Assembly: GCA_029054245.1 (NCBI GenBank)
Contig: JAIDFQ010000043.1
Coordinates: forward strand, 434,001 to 498,000
DNA length: 64,000 nucleotides
Direction of reading: 5' to 3'
Source of the DNA: Lachnospiraceae bacterium
GTDB taxonomy: Bacteria > Bacillota > Clostridia > Lachnospirales > Lachnospiraceae
Both the position numbers and the translations under genes were made by a program. The notes beneath the pieces were generated by a model, which had not been told where the DNA came from, did not search any database, and saw only the letters and a list, made by a program, of their open reading frames with translations. Of this stretch, positions 27,645 to 36,556 are shown piece by piece (positions within the stretch are counted from its first letter, which is position 1; every line of letters starts with the position of its first letter).

Positions 27645-29645
27645 CTACAAAATTAGGCTTCCAATCTGAAAAACTATGGTAGATGCAAGCCAGGCAAACA
27701 GAATCTGAAAAATTGCAAGTTTGGCCGTAAATGCAGTAGATCCGCTCTCCTTTCGTATAGTCGCCATTGCCGCCGCACAGGGCACATACAAAAGGACGAA
27801 CAACATCATGCAATAAGCATTTAAAGGACCGAAGGACGGATCGATATTCTTTAAATTCTCTGCCACCATACTAAGTCCTGCCGCTGTCTGTGCATTTCCC
27901 ACGCCGAACAACACCGTAAAGCTTGAGACCACCACTTCCTTTGCCGAAATTCCCGCAATCAGGGAAACAATGATCTGCCACATGCCAAGTCCCGCCGGAC
28001 GCATAACTGGCTCAAGCCATCTTCCAATCACAGCCCCAAAGCTGTCCGCCGGATCTGTAACCATCCCTGCAAAGCCAAAATTCAACACTGCCCATATGAT
28101 GATGGAGGCAATAAATATAGTAGTCCCTGCCTTTGAAAGATAATCTTTCAGCTTATTCCACACATAAATCCGAATGGTTCTTCCATTGGGTCTTTTATAT
28201 TCTGGAAGTTCTATCAAAAGGCTGTCGTTTACCTTCTCTTTCTCATAAAGGTGAAGCACTCTTGCAACAAGTATCGCACACAGCATACCGATCACATACA
28301 TTGAAAATGCAGCAATATGCGCATATTTCCCAAAGAACATCCCAGAAAAGAGCACATACACCGGAAGTCTCGCCGAACATGACATAAACGGTGTAATGAT
28401 CATAGTCCGCCGGCGGTCCTTTTCTGTTTCAAGTGCCCGGGAAGCCATGATTGCCGGCACCGTACAGCCAAATCCCAATATCATGGGAAGAAATGCTTTC
28501 CCCGAAAGTCCTGCCTTTCCCATGATTCCATCCATGACATAGGCAACGCGCGCCATATACCCGCTGTCCTCCAAAATAGCAAGCGCTAAAAACAAGATTG
28601 CTATGTTGGGGATAAAGGTGAGAATTCCGCCCACACCGGCAATAATGCCGTCCACAATCAGGGAGATCATCCAGTCTGCCACATGAATCCCAGAAAGGAA
28701 ACTGCCTACACTTTCAGAAAAGAAATCCACGAAAGCCTCAAAATATCCCTTCAGCCAGTCTCCTATGGTAAAGGTAAGGAAAAACACAAAAGCCATGATG
28801 CACAGAAAGACTGGCACCCCCCAGAGAGGATGCGTCAATACCTTATCGGCCCTGTCCGTACTGTCCTTTTTCTTTTTCCGATAAAATAATACTTCCTTTA
28901 TAATCTGCTCAATATATGCATACTTTGTCTGTATGATTTCCTTCTCATAACTGCGGTCCACGATATTGGCAACCTGAATGGGATGTTCATTCTTCACATC
29001 CTCATCATCCTCAAGCAGCTTGATTGCATGCCATCTCACGGAAGAATGGGTTGGGTAATGAGCCTGCATCATCACCGAAAGCTTATCCAGCTTATCTTCA
29101 ATTATCTCACTGTAATGTAGAATGTCTCCTTTAGACCCCTCCTCATAATGATGAATCACAGCATGGAGCAGGATATCCAGTCCTTTTCTCTTTGCCGCAG
29201 AGACCGGAACCACCGGAATGTCGCCAAGAAGCTCTGGAAGTCTGTGCAAATCGATTTCCATCCCCCGCTCTTCCACGATATCCATCATATTTAAGGCAAG
29301 TACCACCGGCTTGCCCAGCTCCAAAAGCTGCAGCGTAAGGTACAAGTTTCTTTCCAGGGAAGATGCATCCACTACATTTACGATTACCTCGATATCATCA
29401 TCCATCACACAGCTTCTTGTGACCTTTTCTTCCATCGTATAGCAGGTAAGTGAGTAGATTCCCGGCGTATCCACCAGTGTCATATGAATGTCCTCATACT
29501 CAGCCTCTCCTTCAATCTTTTCTACTGTGACCCCCGGCCAGTTTGCTACTTTAAGCTTAGAACCTGTAATTGCATTAAATAAAGTAGTCTTTCCGCAGTT
29601 GGGGTTTCCTACAAACGCCACATGGACAGTCTCATCATATTTCAT
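27645..29645 (-). CDS. feoB: Ferrous iron transporter FeoB
   Basis: 666 residues. The N-terminal G domain has G1 GNPNCGKTTLF, G3 DTPGIYSL and G4 NMMD, followed by the GDI helical region and a core of about eight membrane helices. The two Gate motifs are visible (GFGCTVPAIMASRALE and a later symmetric gate). FeoB imports Fe2+ across the cytoplasmic membrane. Its start overlaps the feoA stop by 4 bases. The 204-base gap downstream to the hydrogenase gene holds only short inverted repeats. Confidence 0.97.
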   Translation of the reverse strand: MKYDETVHVAFVGNPNCGKTTLFNAITGSKLKVANWPGVTVEKIEGEAEYEDIHMTLVDTPGIYSLTCYTMEEKVTRSCVMDDDIEVIVNVVDASSLERNLYLTLQLLELGKPVVLALNMMDIVEERGMEIDLHRLPELLGDIPVVPVSAAKRKGLDILLHAVIHHYEEGSKGDILHYSEIIEDKLDKLSVMMQAHYPTHSSVRWHAIKLLEDDEDVKNEHPIQVANIVDRSYEKEIIQTKYAYIEQIIKEVLFYRKKKKDSTDRADKVLTHPLWGVPVFLCIMAFVFFLTFTIGDWLKGYFEAFVDFFSESVGSFLSGIHVADWMISLIVDGIIAGVGGILTFIPNIAILFLALAILEDSGYMARVAYVMDGIMGKAGLSGKAFLPMILGFGCTVPAIMASRALETEKDRRRTMIITPFMSCSARLPVYVLFSGMFFGKYAHIAAFSMYVIGMLCAILVARVLHLYEKEKVNDSLLIELPEYKRPNGRTIRIYVWNKLKDYLSKAGTTIFIASIIIWAVLNFGFAGMVTDPADSFGAVIGRWLEPVMRPAGLGMWQIIVSLIAGISAKEVVVSSFTVLFGVGNAQTAAGLSMVAENLKNIDPSFGPLNAYCMMLFVLLYVPCAAAMATIRKESGSTAFTAKLAIFQILFAWLASTIVFQIGSLIL

Positions 29646-29869
29646 ATTTCGCTCTCCTCCACTTCAATTCCCTGACTGATGTGTCTGCCTATGGCAAGTC
29701 TTGTCCCCCTCACGCGTATGATCAACGCCCCATTCTTTTTCCTATTGAGGACTGTAATAATTGTTCCGTCATTCAAACCAAGAGCCTGCAGCCGACGAGT
29801 AATCCCCTCCTCGACATACAGACCCTTGATTTCATAATTTGCTCCTTTTATGCCTTCAAACAATGACAT
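29642..29869 (-). CDS. feoA: FeoA, SH3-like accessory protein of ferrous iron transport
   Basis: 75 residues, all of the FeoA domain: GANYEIKGL, ITRRLQALGLNDGTIITVL, and the closing RGTRLAIGRHISQGIEV. FeoA is a small cytoplasmic protein that works with FeoB. The genes overlap by 4 bases. A promoter with consensus spacing lies just upstream (29911-29939). Confidence 0.95.
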   Translation of the reverse strand: MSLFEGIKGANYEIKGLYVEEGITRRLQALGLNDGTIITVLNRKKNGALIIRVRGTRLAIGRHISQGIEVEESEI

Positions 29870-29910
29870 TGCTTTTCCCTCTTTTGTTATCCATAACGAT
29901 TTTCAATAAC

Positions 29911-29939
29911 ATTAAAGCACATTGCATCATTGTTTTCAA
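29911..29939 (-). promoter_or_regulatory. Probable vegetative promoter of feoAB
   Basis: On the minus strand TTGAAA (29934-29939) is followed after exactly 17 bases by TTTAAT (29911-29916). Transcription would start near 29904, about 35 bases before the feoA ATG. The start region contains two GTTAT half-sites (29890-29910) that could bind an iron or manganese regulator, but they do not make a convincing Fur box. Confidence 0.55.
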
Positions 29940-29942
29940 GTG

Positions 29943-30506
29943 CTATTCCAAAGCCTCCGCCCCTTCTACATTTATTTGTTTAAAATCATCCAGCGTCTTA
30001 TTCAAGGCATTATACAATGCGTTTTCAGCCGTATATACCATTTTTTCATCATTCAGGCTGATATAGAAACGGCTTATGACGGAATTGAAATCCCCCACTT
30101 TGAGCGTATACATATTGTCCTCCCACTGAAAGGTTACATTCAGTCTTGGTTGTTCAAGACCATACTGTGCCATATCTTCTACCTGTTCAATCCTGATATC
30201 TGAAGTAATATTCGATGCCTGTTCAAGAAAACGTGCAACAGCCTCGCTGTCAATCACCACATTTTCATCTTCAAGACATTTCCATTCCTCCCCTGTCCTT
30301 AAAAGATTGATGGATTCCGTGCCGTTTATGATGCCGATTTCTTTCACCTGTGCCGGATCAATCTGCATAACGGGATAGCTTTCCTCGTCCGTTTTTTCAC
30401 TTTCCTGCGCACCTGCCTTATACATCTTAAGCGCCGCAAATGATGCAAGCAACATGCAGAAGAAAACTCCCAAAAAGAGTAATTGCGTTTTTCTTTTTCG
30501 ATTCAT
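29943..30506 (-). CDS. DUF4340-like membrane-anchored protein of the ABC export module
   Basis: 187 residues. A basic start and one membrane helix (about 7-26) precede an extracytoplasmic domain with the DUF4340-style layout (VKEIGIINGTESINLLRTGEEWKC, then a second copy around YTLKVGDFNSVISRFYISL). It is shorter than most DUF4340 proteins (300 or more residues) and probably holds one repeat unit. It follows the GldG-fusion permease gene by 12 bases and completes a three-gene unit with the ATPase at 32611-33588. Function is unknown. Confidence 0.7.
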   Translation of the reverse strand: MNRKRKTQLLFLGVFFCMLLASFAALKMYKAGAQESEKTDEESYPVMQIDPAQVKEIGIINGTESINLLRTGEEWKCLEDENVVIDSEAVARFLEQASNITSDIRIEQVEDMAQYGLEQPRLNVTFQWEDNMYTLKVGDFNSVISRFYISLNDEKMVYTAENALYNALNKTLDDFKQINVEGAEALE

Positions 30507-30518
30507 AATGAATACCTC

Positions 30519-32627
30519 TTAACGTTTTCTTCTTCCCAGCCAGATCATAAATCCGCCAATCAAAAATAGAAGCGGTATGACGATTGTCGTAAACAAGGCA
30601 AGAAGAAGAATGATATTTTGCGATATGGTAAGTGTACTGATTTCATAACTCTTAACCGGAATGGAAACACTGACGCTATGATCGACAAAGCTTCCTACAG
30701 TGCTTGTAAAAAGCCTTAAATTCGTTCCCGCAACCATTGCATCCGCATCACTTGTAAATAACTCTTTACAGGAATAAATAACTGCTTTCGATAACGTATC
30801 GCCAGTCGTTTTTTCGCACTCTACCCCAACTGCAAATGGTCCCGACTGATCGGTATCCTGTTTTTCATAGTCGGAGCTGCTTTCCATGTCATTCCTGGCA
30901 TAGCTGTCATCCGAGGTAAGTAAAAGCATGGTTGTATTTACTTCTTCATTTTCATTCACCGTAAGTCCCAAAGCGCCAGGAACGAAAACGTAATTTCCAC
31001 TGTTATAAGCGCTTTCCGTTATCTCTCCATAGACAATCTGGGGAAGCAGGAAATATGGATTCTGATAATAGCAGTTTCTGTCTCCTTCAATGACATATCC
31101 TTTCGTTACCTCCACGTCGTAAAAGGCAAGCAACTTCTGGAAGTTCGTCATTTCGTTTTCTGTATAACCGGTAATCAGGAACACATCCCCTCCATTTTCC
31201 ATATAATACAACATTTTTTCTGTATCATCCTCTGAAAAATCTGACGATGGTGCATAGATAATCACACATGATGCATCTTCCGGCACAGTATCATAATTCA
31301 TCAAGTTGATGGTTTCATATTCTATATTTTCTTTTTCAATTGCCGCCGTAAAATTTGCGTCAAAAACCGCCTCACCGTGTCCCTCAAGAAGGTATATTTT
31401 CGGCATATCATCCGACGTCACATAGGCAATCGCGCTGGTAAGCTGTCCCTCTCCGTCATACCCCGTAACAACGGAGGAATAAGTCGTATAATCCACCTGT
31501 GTCTGATAAATATTGCTGTAATCTATGACTTTATACCTCTTACTGCTTTCTGCAATAATACTATTGAAGGACAAGTCAGAATCCGTATATTTTGTAAAAA
31601 ATTTGGGGTTTACCGCAGGATCCACATAAGAAACCTTTACATGCGAATTTAAATCTGCATATTTTTTCAGCGTGGCATCCAAAGTCGAATCTGCCTGCTT
31701 TTCATTTGCCAGCACATACAGCTGAATGTCTTCCTCCAGCGTGGAAATGATTTCCTTCGTTTCGTCTGTCAGGGAATATAGTCTGTTAGATGTAACATCA
31801 AATGATGTAAACCGCAAAGGTAGTTCCATAGCCAGCACATTGAGTAATATAACAGATGCCGTGCTGATTATCACCGCCGCCACGCTATAAGCGCTCATGC
31901 TGAAATTTCTGCCTGAAATCTGGTAACGCCTCTTTTGAATAGACTGTACCGTAAAAATAAGAAATAGCGAAGCAGCCGATACATAATAAATAACACTGGT
32001 CATCTGCAGGGAACCATTAAGAAATGTATCAAATCTCCCCACCATATCAAAAGCGCTTAAGATTTTAGTAAGGAAATTTCCTGTAGCAGAAATCATATTG
32101 CAGATGCCCGACATAACGTATCCCAGAAACAATACACCAAACGTGATGACCGCAGCAATCACCTGGCTTTCTGTAAGTGATGAAACAAAAACACCAATTG
32201 CAATACAAGCAATCCCATAAAGGAAAAATCCAAGTACTGCAACATATGTCTCCCCAAATGCAATCGTCCCAAAAAGACTTAGAATCAGCGGATAGATACT
32301 GATGATTCCTACCGGAATAGCAAATATCGTTGCCAGTGCCAGAAATTTCCCCAACACAATGCTGCTTACGCTGACCGGCGCAGTGAGGATTAACTGATCC
32401 GTTTTCTGATGGCGCTCTTCCGCCAGTATACGCATTGTCAGAATCGGGATCCCAATTAAGAATAAAAATACAATAGAAGACAAAGCATAACCAATATAAG
32501 GATATCCCATAAAAAGATTATAAACAGAAAAATAAATTCCCATTAAAAACAACATTACGCCAATAAACAAACTGCCCAAAAAAGAACAGAAATAAGACTT
32601 CAATTCTCTTTTATAAATCGCTATCAT
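30519..32627 (-). CDS. ABC-2 permease fused to a GldG-like extracytoplasmic domain
   Basis: About 702 residues from the ATG at 32627, which has GAGGGGG 9 bases upstream; the longer frame to 32684 lies well inside the ATPase gene. Residues about 1-240 form a six-helix ABC-2 permease. After another helix comes a GldG/ABC-auxiliary domain (about 290-660: TSNRLYSLTDETKEI, YVDPAVNPKFF, LLEGHGEAVFD, IIYAPSSDFSEDD). A last membrane helix and a basic tail (GRRKR) close it. In Bacteroidetes GldF and GldG are separate; in Firmicutes the fused form is common with no known gliding role. The start overlaps the ATPase gene by 17 bases. Confidence 0.85.
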   Translation of the reverse strand: MIAIYKRELKSYFCSFLGSLFIGVMLFLMGIYFSVYNLFMGYPYIGYALSSIVFLFLIGIPILTMRILAEERHQKTDQLILTAPVSVSSIVLGKFLALATIFAIPVGIISIYPLILSLFGTIAFGETYVAVLGFFLYGIACIAIGVFVSSLTESQVIAAVITFGVLFLGYVMSGICNMISATGNFLTKILSAFDMVGRFDTFLNGSLQMTSVIYYVSAASLFLIFTVQSIQKRRYQISGRNFSMSAYSVAAVIISTASVILLNVLAMELPLRFTSFDVTSNRLYSLTDETKEIISTLEEDIQLYVLANEKQADSTLDATLKKYADLNSHVKVSYVDPAVNPKFFTKYTDSDLSFNSIIAESSKRYKVIDYSNIYQTQVDYTTYSSVVTGYDGEGQLTSAIAYVTSDDMPKIYLLEGHGEAVFDANFTAAIEKENIEYETINLMNYDTVPEDASCVIIYAPSSDFSEDDTEKMLYYMENGGDVFLITGYTENEMTNFQKLLAFYDVEVTKGYVIEGDRNCYYQNPYFLLPQIVYGEITESAYNSGNYVFVPGALGLTVNENEEVNTTMLLLTSDDSYARNDMESSSDYEKQDTDQSGPFAVGVECEKTTGDTLSKAVIYSCKELFTSDADAMVAGTNLRLFTSTVGSFVDHSVSVSIPVKSYEISTLTISQNIILLLALFTTIVIPLLFLIGGFMIWLGRRKR

Positions 32628-33588
32628 GATTCTGATCCCCCTCTTTCCTATCGCTATCTTCCCCGGTAAGTTCCAGGAATACATCTTCCAGAGACTTTTC
32701 CGCCCGGTTCAATGACATAATTGGAAGTTCTTCTTTTGCAAGGGCATAAAAGAGCGATGGACGGATATCTTCTTTTAAGTCTGTTTGTATAGTTGCTTTA
32801 ACACAATTCTTTTCACCACTGTTTTCAAAATGAACAGCTTGTATGCCCTTTAAGCTTTTTATAGCGCGCTCCGCCTTTTCCTCGTTTCCAAGAATCGTCA
32901 GTTCCAACTGGGCACTTTTTGCCATCCATCCGGTAAGACCTTCCGGTGTATCACATGCCACAAGCCTTCCTTTGGAAATAATCATGATTTCATCACAGAT
33001 TGCCTGCACCTCCGACAAAATATGGGAGCTTAATATGACTGTATGCTTTTCCCCCAGCTTTTTTATCAAATCCCTGATTTCAATAATCTGTTTAGGGTCA
33101 AGCCCCACGGTAGGCTCATCCAAAATAATCACATCCGGATAGCCAAGCACCGCCTGTGCCAGCCCCACACGCTGCTTATATCCTTTGGATAGATTTCTGA
33201 TCAGCCGATTTTGAATGCCTGAGATCATGGTAAGATCCATAATTTCATCAATTTGTTCCTTAAACTTTGTTTTGGAAATCTTCTTAAGTGCAGCGGCAAA
33301 AACCAGATATTCTCTGACAGTCATGTCCTGATACAAGGGCGGTATTTCGGGCAGATAGCCGATACATTTTTTGGCTTCCTCTGCATCCTTTAAAATATCA
33401 TAGCCGTTGATTTTCACACTTCCTTCCGTTGCCGCTATATATCCCGTAAGAATATTCATCGTGGTGCTTTTTCCGGCTCCATTCGGTCCTAAAAATCCAT
33501 ATATTTTCCCCGGCTCTACTTGAAAGGTAAGATGATCGACAGCTAAATGGCTTCCATATCTTTTTACAAGATTCTCAACTTCTATCAA
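32611..33588 (-). CDS. ABC transporter ATP-binding protein (GldA/CcmA type)
   Basis: 325 residues. Walker A is GPNGAGKSTT (about 34-43), the signature is LSKGYKQRVGLAQA, Walker B is VIILDEPTVGLD and the H-loop is SSHIL. A C-terminal extension of about 90 residues is typical of exporters of the GldA/NatA group. The start is TTG at 33588, supported by GGAGGA 9 bases upstream and no usable ATG. It pairs with the fused permease that it overlaps. Substrate unknown. Confidence 0.9.
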   Translation of the reverse strand: MIEVENLVKRYGSHLAVDHLTFQVEPGKIYGFLGPNGAGKSTTMNILTGYIAATEGSVKINGYDILKDAEEAKKCIGYLPEIPPLYQDMTVREYLVFAAALKKISKTKFKEQIDEIMDLTMISGIQNRLIRNLSKGYKQRVGLAQAVLGYPDVIILDEPTVGLDPKQIIEIRDLIKKLGEKHTVILSSHILSEVQAICDEIMIISKGRLVACDTPEGLTGWMAKSAQLELTILGNEEKAERAIKSLKGIQAVHFENSGEKNCVKATIQTDLKEDIRPSLFYALAKEELPIMSLNRAEKSLEDVFLELTGEDSDRKEGDQNHDSDL

Positions 33589-33705
33589 GATTGCATTCCT
33601 CCTTTTTCATAAATCTGCTTAGAAATGTAATAAAATTTCTTTTTAATTTAATTCCAAATTGTGTAAAAAATAAAAAGAAAGTGTGAAAAGTTTGTGTTTA
33701 ATCGG

Positions 33706-33733
33706 AACCCGGATTTTTTCCTATCATACTATA
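33706..33733 (+). promoter_or_regulatory. Probable mother-cell (sigma-K or sigma-E) promoter of cotJABC
   Basis: CATACTATA (33725-33733) fits the sigma-K -10 pattern CATAnnnTA exactly and the sigma-E -10 pattern CATACAnT with one difference. AACC (33706-33709) sits 15 bases upstream, matching the sigma-K -35 pattern mACm. A start near 33740 would leave about 30 bases before cotJA. The cotJ operon of B. subtilis is sigma-E dependent, so either mother-cell factor is possible. Confidence 0.5.
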
Positions 33734-33769
33734 TTATTAAATTACTTTCTGATTTATGAGAGGAGAATT

Positions 33770-33940
33770 ATGCAGGATTACAGTTTTAACGAATATTTTG
33801 ATCGTTTTCCCATTGCAATGGCATATGTTCCCTGGCAGCATCTTACAAATGTCTTTGAAAATCTGGATGAGGCATATAAAACAGGTACAATATTCCCTGA
33901 ACTGGAAAAACCTTTTACAGGAAGGAGATGCGTAAAATGA
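33770..33940 (+). CDS. cotJA: Spore coat-associated protein CotJA
   Basis: 56 residues from the ATG at 33770, which has GAGAGGAG 4 to 8 bases upstream; an in-frame ATG at 33683 lies before the likely promoter. The sequence has the CotJA pattern FPIAMAYVPWQHLTNVFENL and a basic tail. CotJA is a small inner spore-coat component. Its stop codon overlaps the cotJB start (ATGA). Confidence 0.9.
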   Translation: MQDYSFNEYFDRFPIAMAYVPWQHLTNVFENLDEAYKTGTIFPELEKPFTGRRCVK

Positions 33941-34209
33941 CGAACTCAAATAACAGTGAGCAGCGCAGACTGTTCCACGACATCGGCGTAATCGATTTTG
34001 TTATTGTGGAGATGAACGAATACCTGGACACTCATCCAACCGACAAAGAAGCTATCGAATATTTAAGTCACTATGTCCGTATGAAAAATCAGGCTATGAG
34101 AGAATATGCGGTGAAATACGGTCCTCTTAGAATATCTGATGCAGACGGCTGTAACCAAGATGAGTGGAAATGGGCAACCCAGCCCTGGCCTTGGGAAGGA
34201 GGATGTTAG
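33937..34209 (+). CDS. cotJB: Spore coat protein CotJB
   Basis: 90 residues. The segment VIVEMNEYLDTHPTDKEAIE and the closing WKWATQPWPWEGGC are characteristic of CotJB. I start it at 33937, since GGAAGGAG lies 9 bases upstream; the in-frame ATG at 33928 directly abuts that site. It overlaps cotJA by 4 bases and is 3 bases from cotJC. Confidence 0.92.
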   Translation: MTNSNNSEQRRLFHDIGVIDFVIVEMNEYLDTHPTDKEAIEYLSHYVRMKNQAMREYAVKYGPLRISDADGCNQDEWKWATQPWPWEGGC

Positions 34210-34212
34210 TTT

Positions 34213-34818
34213 ATGTGGAGTTATGAGAAAAGATTACAGTTTCCGGTTAATATCAAGGAGCCCAATGCCAAGATTGCCCAAGTAATCATGTCGCAGTATG
34301 GCGGTCCTGACGGGGAGTTAGGAGCCTCCATGCGGTACATTTCACAGCGATATTCTATGCCGTATAATGAGGTGGCTGCTATATTGACAGATATTGGAAC
34401 GGAGGAATTAGCACACCTTGAAATGGTATCTACCATTGTCCATCAGCTTACAAAAAATTTATCCATGGAAGAAATTGAAGAATCTGGTTTTGCCAACTAC
34501 TACGTTGACCATACTGTTGGTATCTGGCCTATGGCGGCAGGAGGAATTCCTTTTAACAGCTGCGAATTCCAGTCGAAGGGGGATGCGATTACAGATTTGT
34601 TTGAGGATATGGCAGCAGAACAAAAAGCTCGCACTACTTATGACAATATCTTACGCTTGGTGCATGACAGTGATGTCTGCGAACCTATCCGTTTCCTGCG
34701 CGCCCGTGAAATCGTTCACTTCCAAAGGTTCGGTGAAGCATTGCGCATTGTTCAGGATAAACTTGATTCCAAGAACTTTTATGCATTTAACCCTGAATTT
34801 GATAGGTGTAAGTCATAA
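34213..34818 (+). CDS. cotJC: CotJC, manganese catalase-like spore coat protein
   Basis: 201 residues, the standard size. The fold is a ferritin-like four-helix bundle with metal ligands in the expected segments (QYGGPDGELGASMRYISQRY, DIGTEELAHLEMV, FEDMAAEQKARTTYDNIL, RAREIVHFQRFGEAL). Mn-catalases disproportionate hydrogen peroxide; CotJC is a coat protein deposited with CotJA and CotJB. GGAGG lies upstream within the cotJB end. A terminator follows at 34841-34876. Confidence 0.94.
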   Translation: MWSYEKRLQFPVNIKEPNAKIAQVIMSQYGGPDGELGASMRYISQRYSMPYNEVAAILTDIGTEELAHLEMVSTIVHQLTKNLSMEEIEESGFANYYVDHTVGIWPMAAGGIPFNSCEFQSKGDAITDLFEDMAAEQKARTTYDNILRLVHDSDVCEPIRFLRAREIVHFQRFGEALRIVQDKLDSKNFYAFNPEFDRCKS

Positions 34819-34840
34819 TCATCTATTTTCATTATTATTT

Positions 34841-34876
34841 AAAAGAGCGAAAGTATCAACATGCTTTCGCTCTTTT
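34841..34876 (+). terminator. Rho-independent terminator of cotJABC
   Basis: A 13-bp stem (AAAAGAGCGAAAG at 34841-34853 and its complement at 34864-34876) with a 10-base loop lies 22 bases past the cotJC stop. The right arm itself ends in CTCTTTT, giving the U-tract. Confidence 0.85.
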
Positions 34877-34992
34877 AAACGTAACCTGGGTTTGTAATAA
34901 ACGGAATTTATTCCTATCATCCTATAAAAACATAAAAAATAGCAACATTATTTGTAAAATATTTGAAAAATTAAAAATGTATCTTAAAATGG

Positions 34993-35021
34993 TTGCAAAT
35001 ATGTCTATTTTTTTTTATTAT
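34993..35021 (+). promoter_or_regulatory. Probable vegetative promoter of the CZB chemoreceptor gene
   Basis: TTGCAA (34993-34998) and TATTAT (35016-35021) are separated by exactly 17 bases in a very AT-rich 293-base gap. The transcript would begin near 35028, giving an untranslated leader of about 84 bases before the ATG at 35112. No sigma-D (flagellar) type promoter was evident. Confidence 0.5.
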
Positions 35022-35111
35022 AATCTTATATAAATGGTCATTTTAACATGACATAAAATATATGTTCTAAAGTATTATAAAATATATACATATCTAAGGA
35101 AGAGGTGCTAA

Positions 35112-36479
35112 ATGGCAGGAAATAAGAAATCAACAGTGCTTATGAAAGCAGTTTCTCAGTTGAAAGCTGAGGATTATTCCCGGGAGCCCGAACTAAATAA
35201 CATTTATCAGCGGCTATTCCGTGCAAGAAAACAGTTTGCAGAGATCTTTGAAATGAACCTCAAAGCAGTTATGCAGATTAGTTCCCTTGATCTCACAATG
35301 CAGTATGAAACACAGAAAATCGTTGATATATCCCATAATGTCGCAAAAGCTGCAGAAACCATCTTTGGATCTTCATCTGAAAATTCATACATGACAGGAA
35401 ATGCAGATAACCAGCATGAGGAACTTACCAACACGATTGTCAAAGTTGCCTCTGAAGCCGAGGAAGTTTACAACAAGATCGATACATGTCAGAACGAACT
35501 TACCTCCATTAAGAATCTCTCCTCCCAGACCATCGACAGCTCCCATCAGCTGCAGAGAGATATGGATAACCTGCTTGAAGTGATTAACTCCATGAATGAA
35601 GTTATCTCCGGCATCGATACAATATCAATGCAGACCAATCTTCTGGCATTAAATGCTTCCATCGAAGCATCCCGGGCCGGCGAGGCAGGACGCGGTTTTG
35701 CCGTAGTAGCAGCAGAAATCAGAAAATTGGCAGAAGAAACACAGAAACTGACCGGTAACATGAGCGAGTTTGTAGAGGAAATAAAAATGGCATCCAAACA
35801 AAGTGTTGAAAGTGCTGCCGGAACCATAAATGCTCTTGGATCCATGACCGAAAAGATTGGAAATGTCTGGAAATTGAACAGCGAAAATCAGGCGCACGTT
35901 TCCATGGTAAGTGAATCCATCAGTTCTATTGCAGCTGTCAGCGAGGAACTTAGCAGTTCCATGAACGAAATGGAAAATCAGCTAAGAGACAGCACAGAAT
36001 TCATGATGAATGTCAGCCAAGAACTCAAAAAAGCAACGGAACCTGTTGTCGATATCGAAAAGACTCTGGACAATACCGTAAAGCAAATGGGAGCTATGAC
36101 AGAGGATGCATTTTTCCATTTAGAAAATACTGAATTTTCCAAGCAGGTAAGCAACGCAGTTACAGCACACCAATCCTGGCTTAAGAATCTGGAAAAAATG
36201 GTAACTGAACGCAATATCATACCTTTACAGTTAGATTCCTCCAAATGTGGGTTTGGTCATTTTTATTATTCCATGACGCCGCAGATACCTGCTGTCCGTC
36301 CCATATGGGATGCTCTTGGAAGCAAGCACCAGCGATTCCACAAATTTGGCGGAGAAGTAATTTCTGCATTAAGGGAAGGAAATTACACAAAGGCGGAACA
36401 AATTTATTACAGTGCAGAGGTATTTTCCAGAGAACTGATTGCAGATCTGGAAAAGATTCTGCAATTTTCTACAAATTAG
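35112..36479 (+). CDS. Soluble methyl-accepting chemotaxis protein with C-terminal CZB zinc-binding domain
   Basis: 455 residues with no membrane segment. A long coiled-coil signalling region (about 60-330) contains the hairpin tip [42 protein letters not shown], given here in parts: [16 protein letters not shown] and [15 protein letters not shown]. The last 100 residues form a CZB domain with His in TAHQSW, Cys in KCGFGHFYY and the HxxxH pair in KHQRFH. CZB domains bind zinc and can sense hypochlorous acid or zinc. It is transcribed away from cotJ by its own promoter and ends at a terminator (36496-36524). Confidence 0.9.
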   Translation: MAGNKKSTVLMKAVSQLKAEDYSREPELNNIYQRLFRARKQFAEIFEMNLKAVMQISSLDLTMQYETQKIVDISHNVAKAAETIFGSSSENSYMTGNADNQHEELTNTIVKVASEAEEVYNKIDTCQNELTSIKNLSSQTIDSSHQLQRDMDNLLEVINSMNEVISGIDTISMQTNLLALNASIEASRAGEAGRGFAVVAAEIRKLAEETQKLTGNMSEFVEEIKMASKQSVESAAGTINALGSMTEKIGNVWKLNSENQAHVSMVSESISSIAAVSEELSSSMNEMENQLRDSTEFMMNVSQELKKATEPVVDIEKTLDNTVKQMGAMTEDAFFHLENTEFSKQVSNAVTAHQSWLKNLEKMVTERNIIPLQLDSSKCGFGHFYYSMTPQIPAVRPIWDALGSKHQRFHKFGGEVISALREGNYTKAEQIYYSAEVFSRELIADLEKILQFSTN

Positions 36480-36495
36480 TGAGATTAACGATTTA

Positions 36496-36524
36496 CAGGA
36501 GACAGCATTCCAGTCTGTCTCCTG
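36496..36524. terminator. Terminator between the CZB chemoreceptor and degV
   Basis: A perfect 10-bp stem (CAGGAGACAG at 36496-36505 and its complement at 36515-36524) with a 9-base loop is followed by TTTTATATTT on the plus strand. It lies between convergent genes and mainly ends the plus-strand chemoreceptor transcript. Confidence 0.85.
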
Positions 36525-36556
36525 TTTTATATTTAGAATATTTTTGATTCTCCAAA

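Noticed and set aside
29890-29910. Fur box at feoAB
   Set aside because: The two GTTAT half-sites lie at the predicted start but do not form the usual 7-1-7 dyad, so I do not call an operator.
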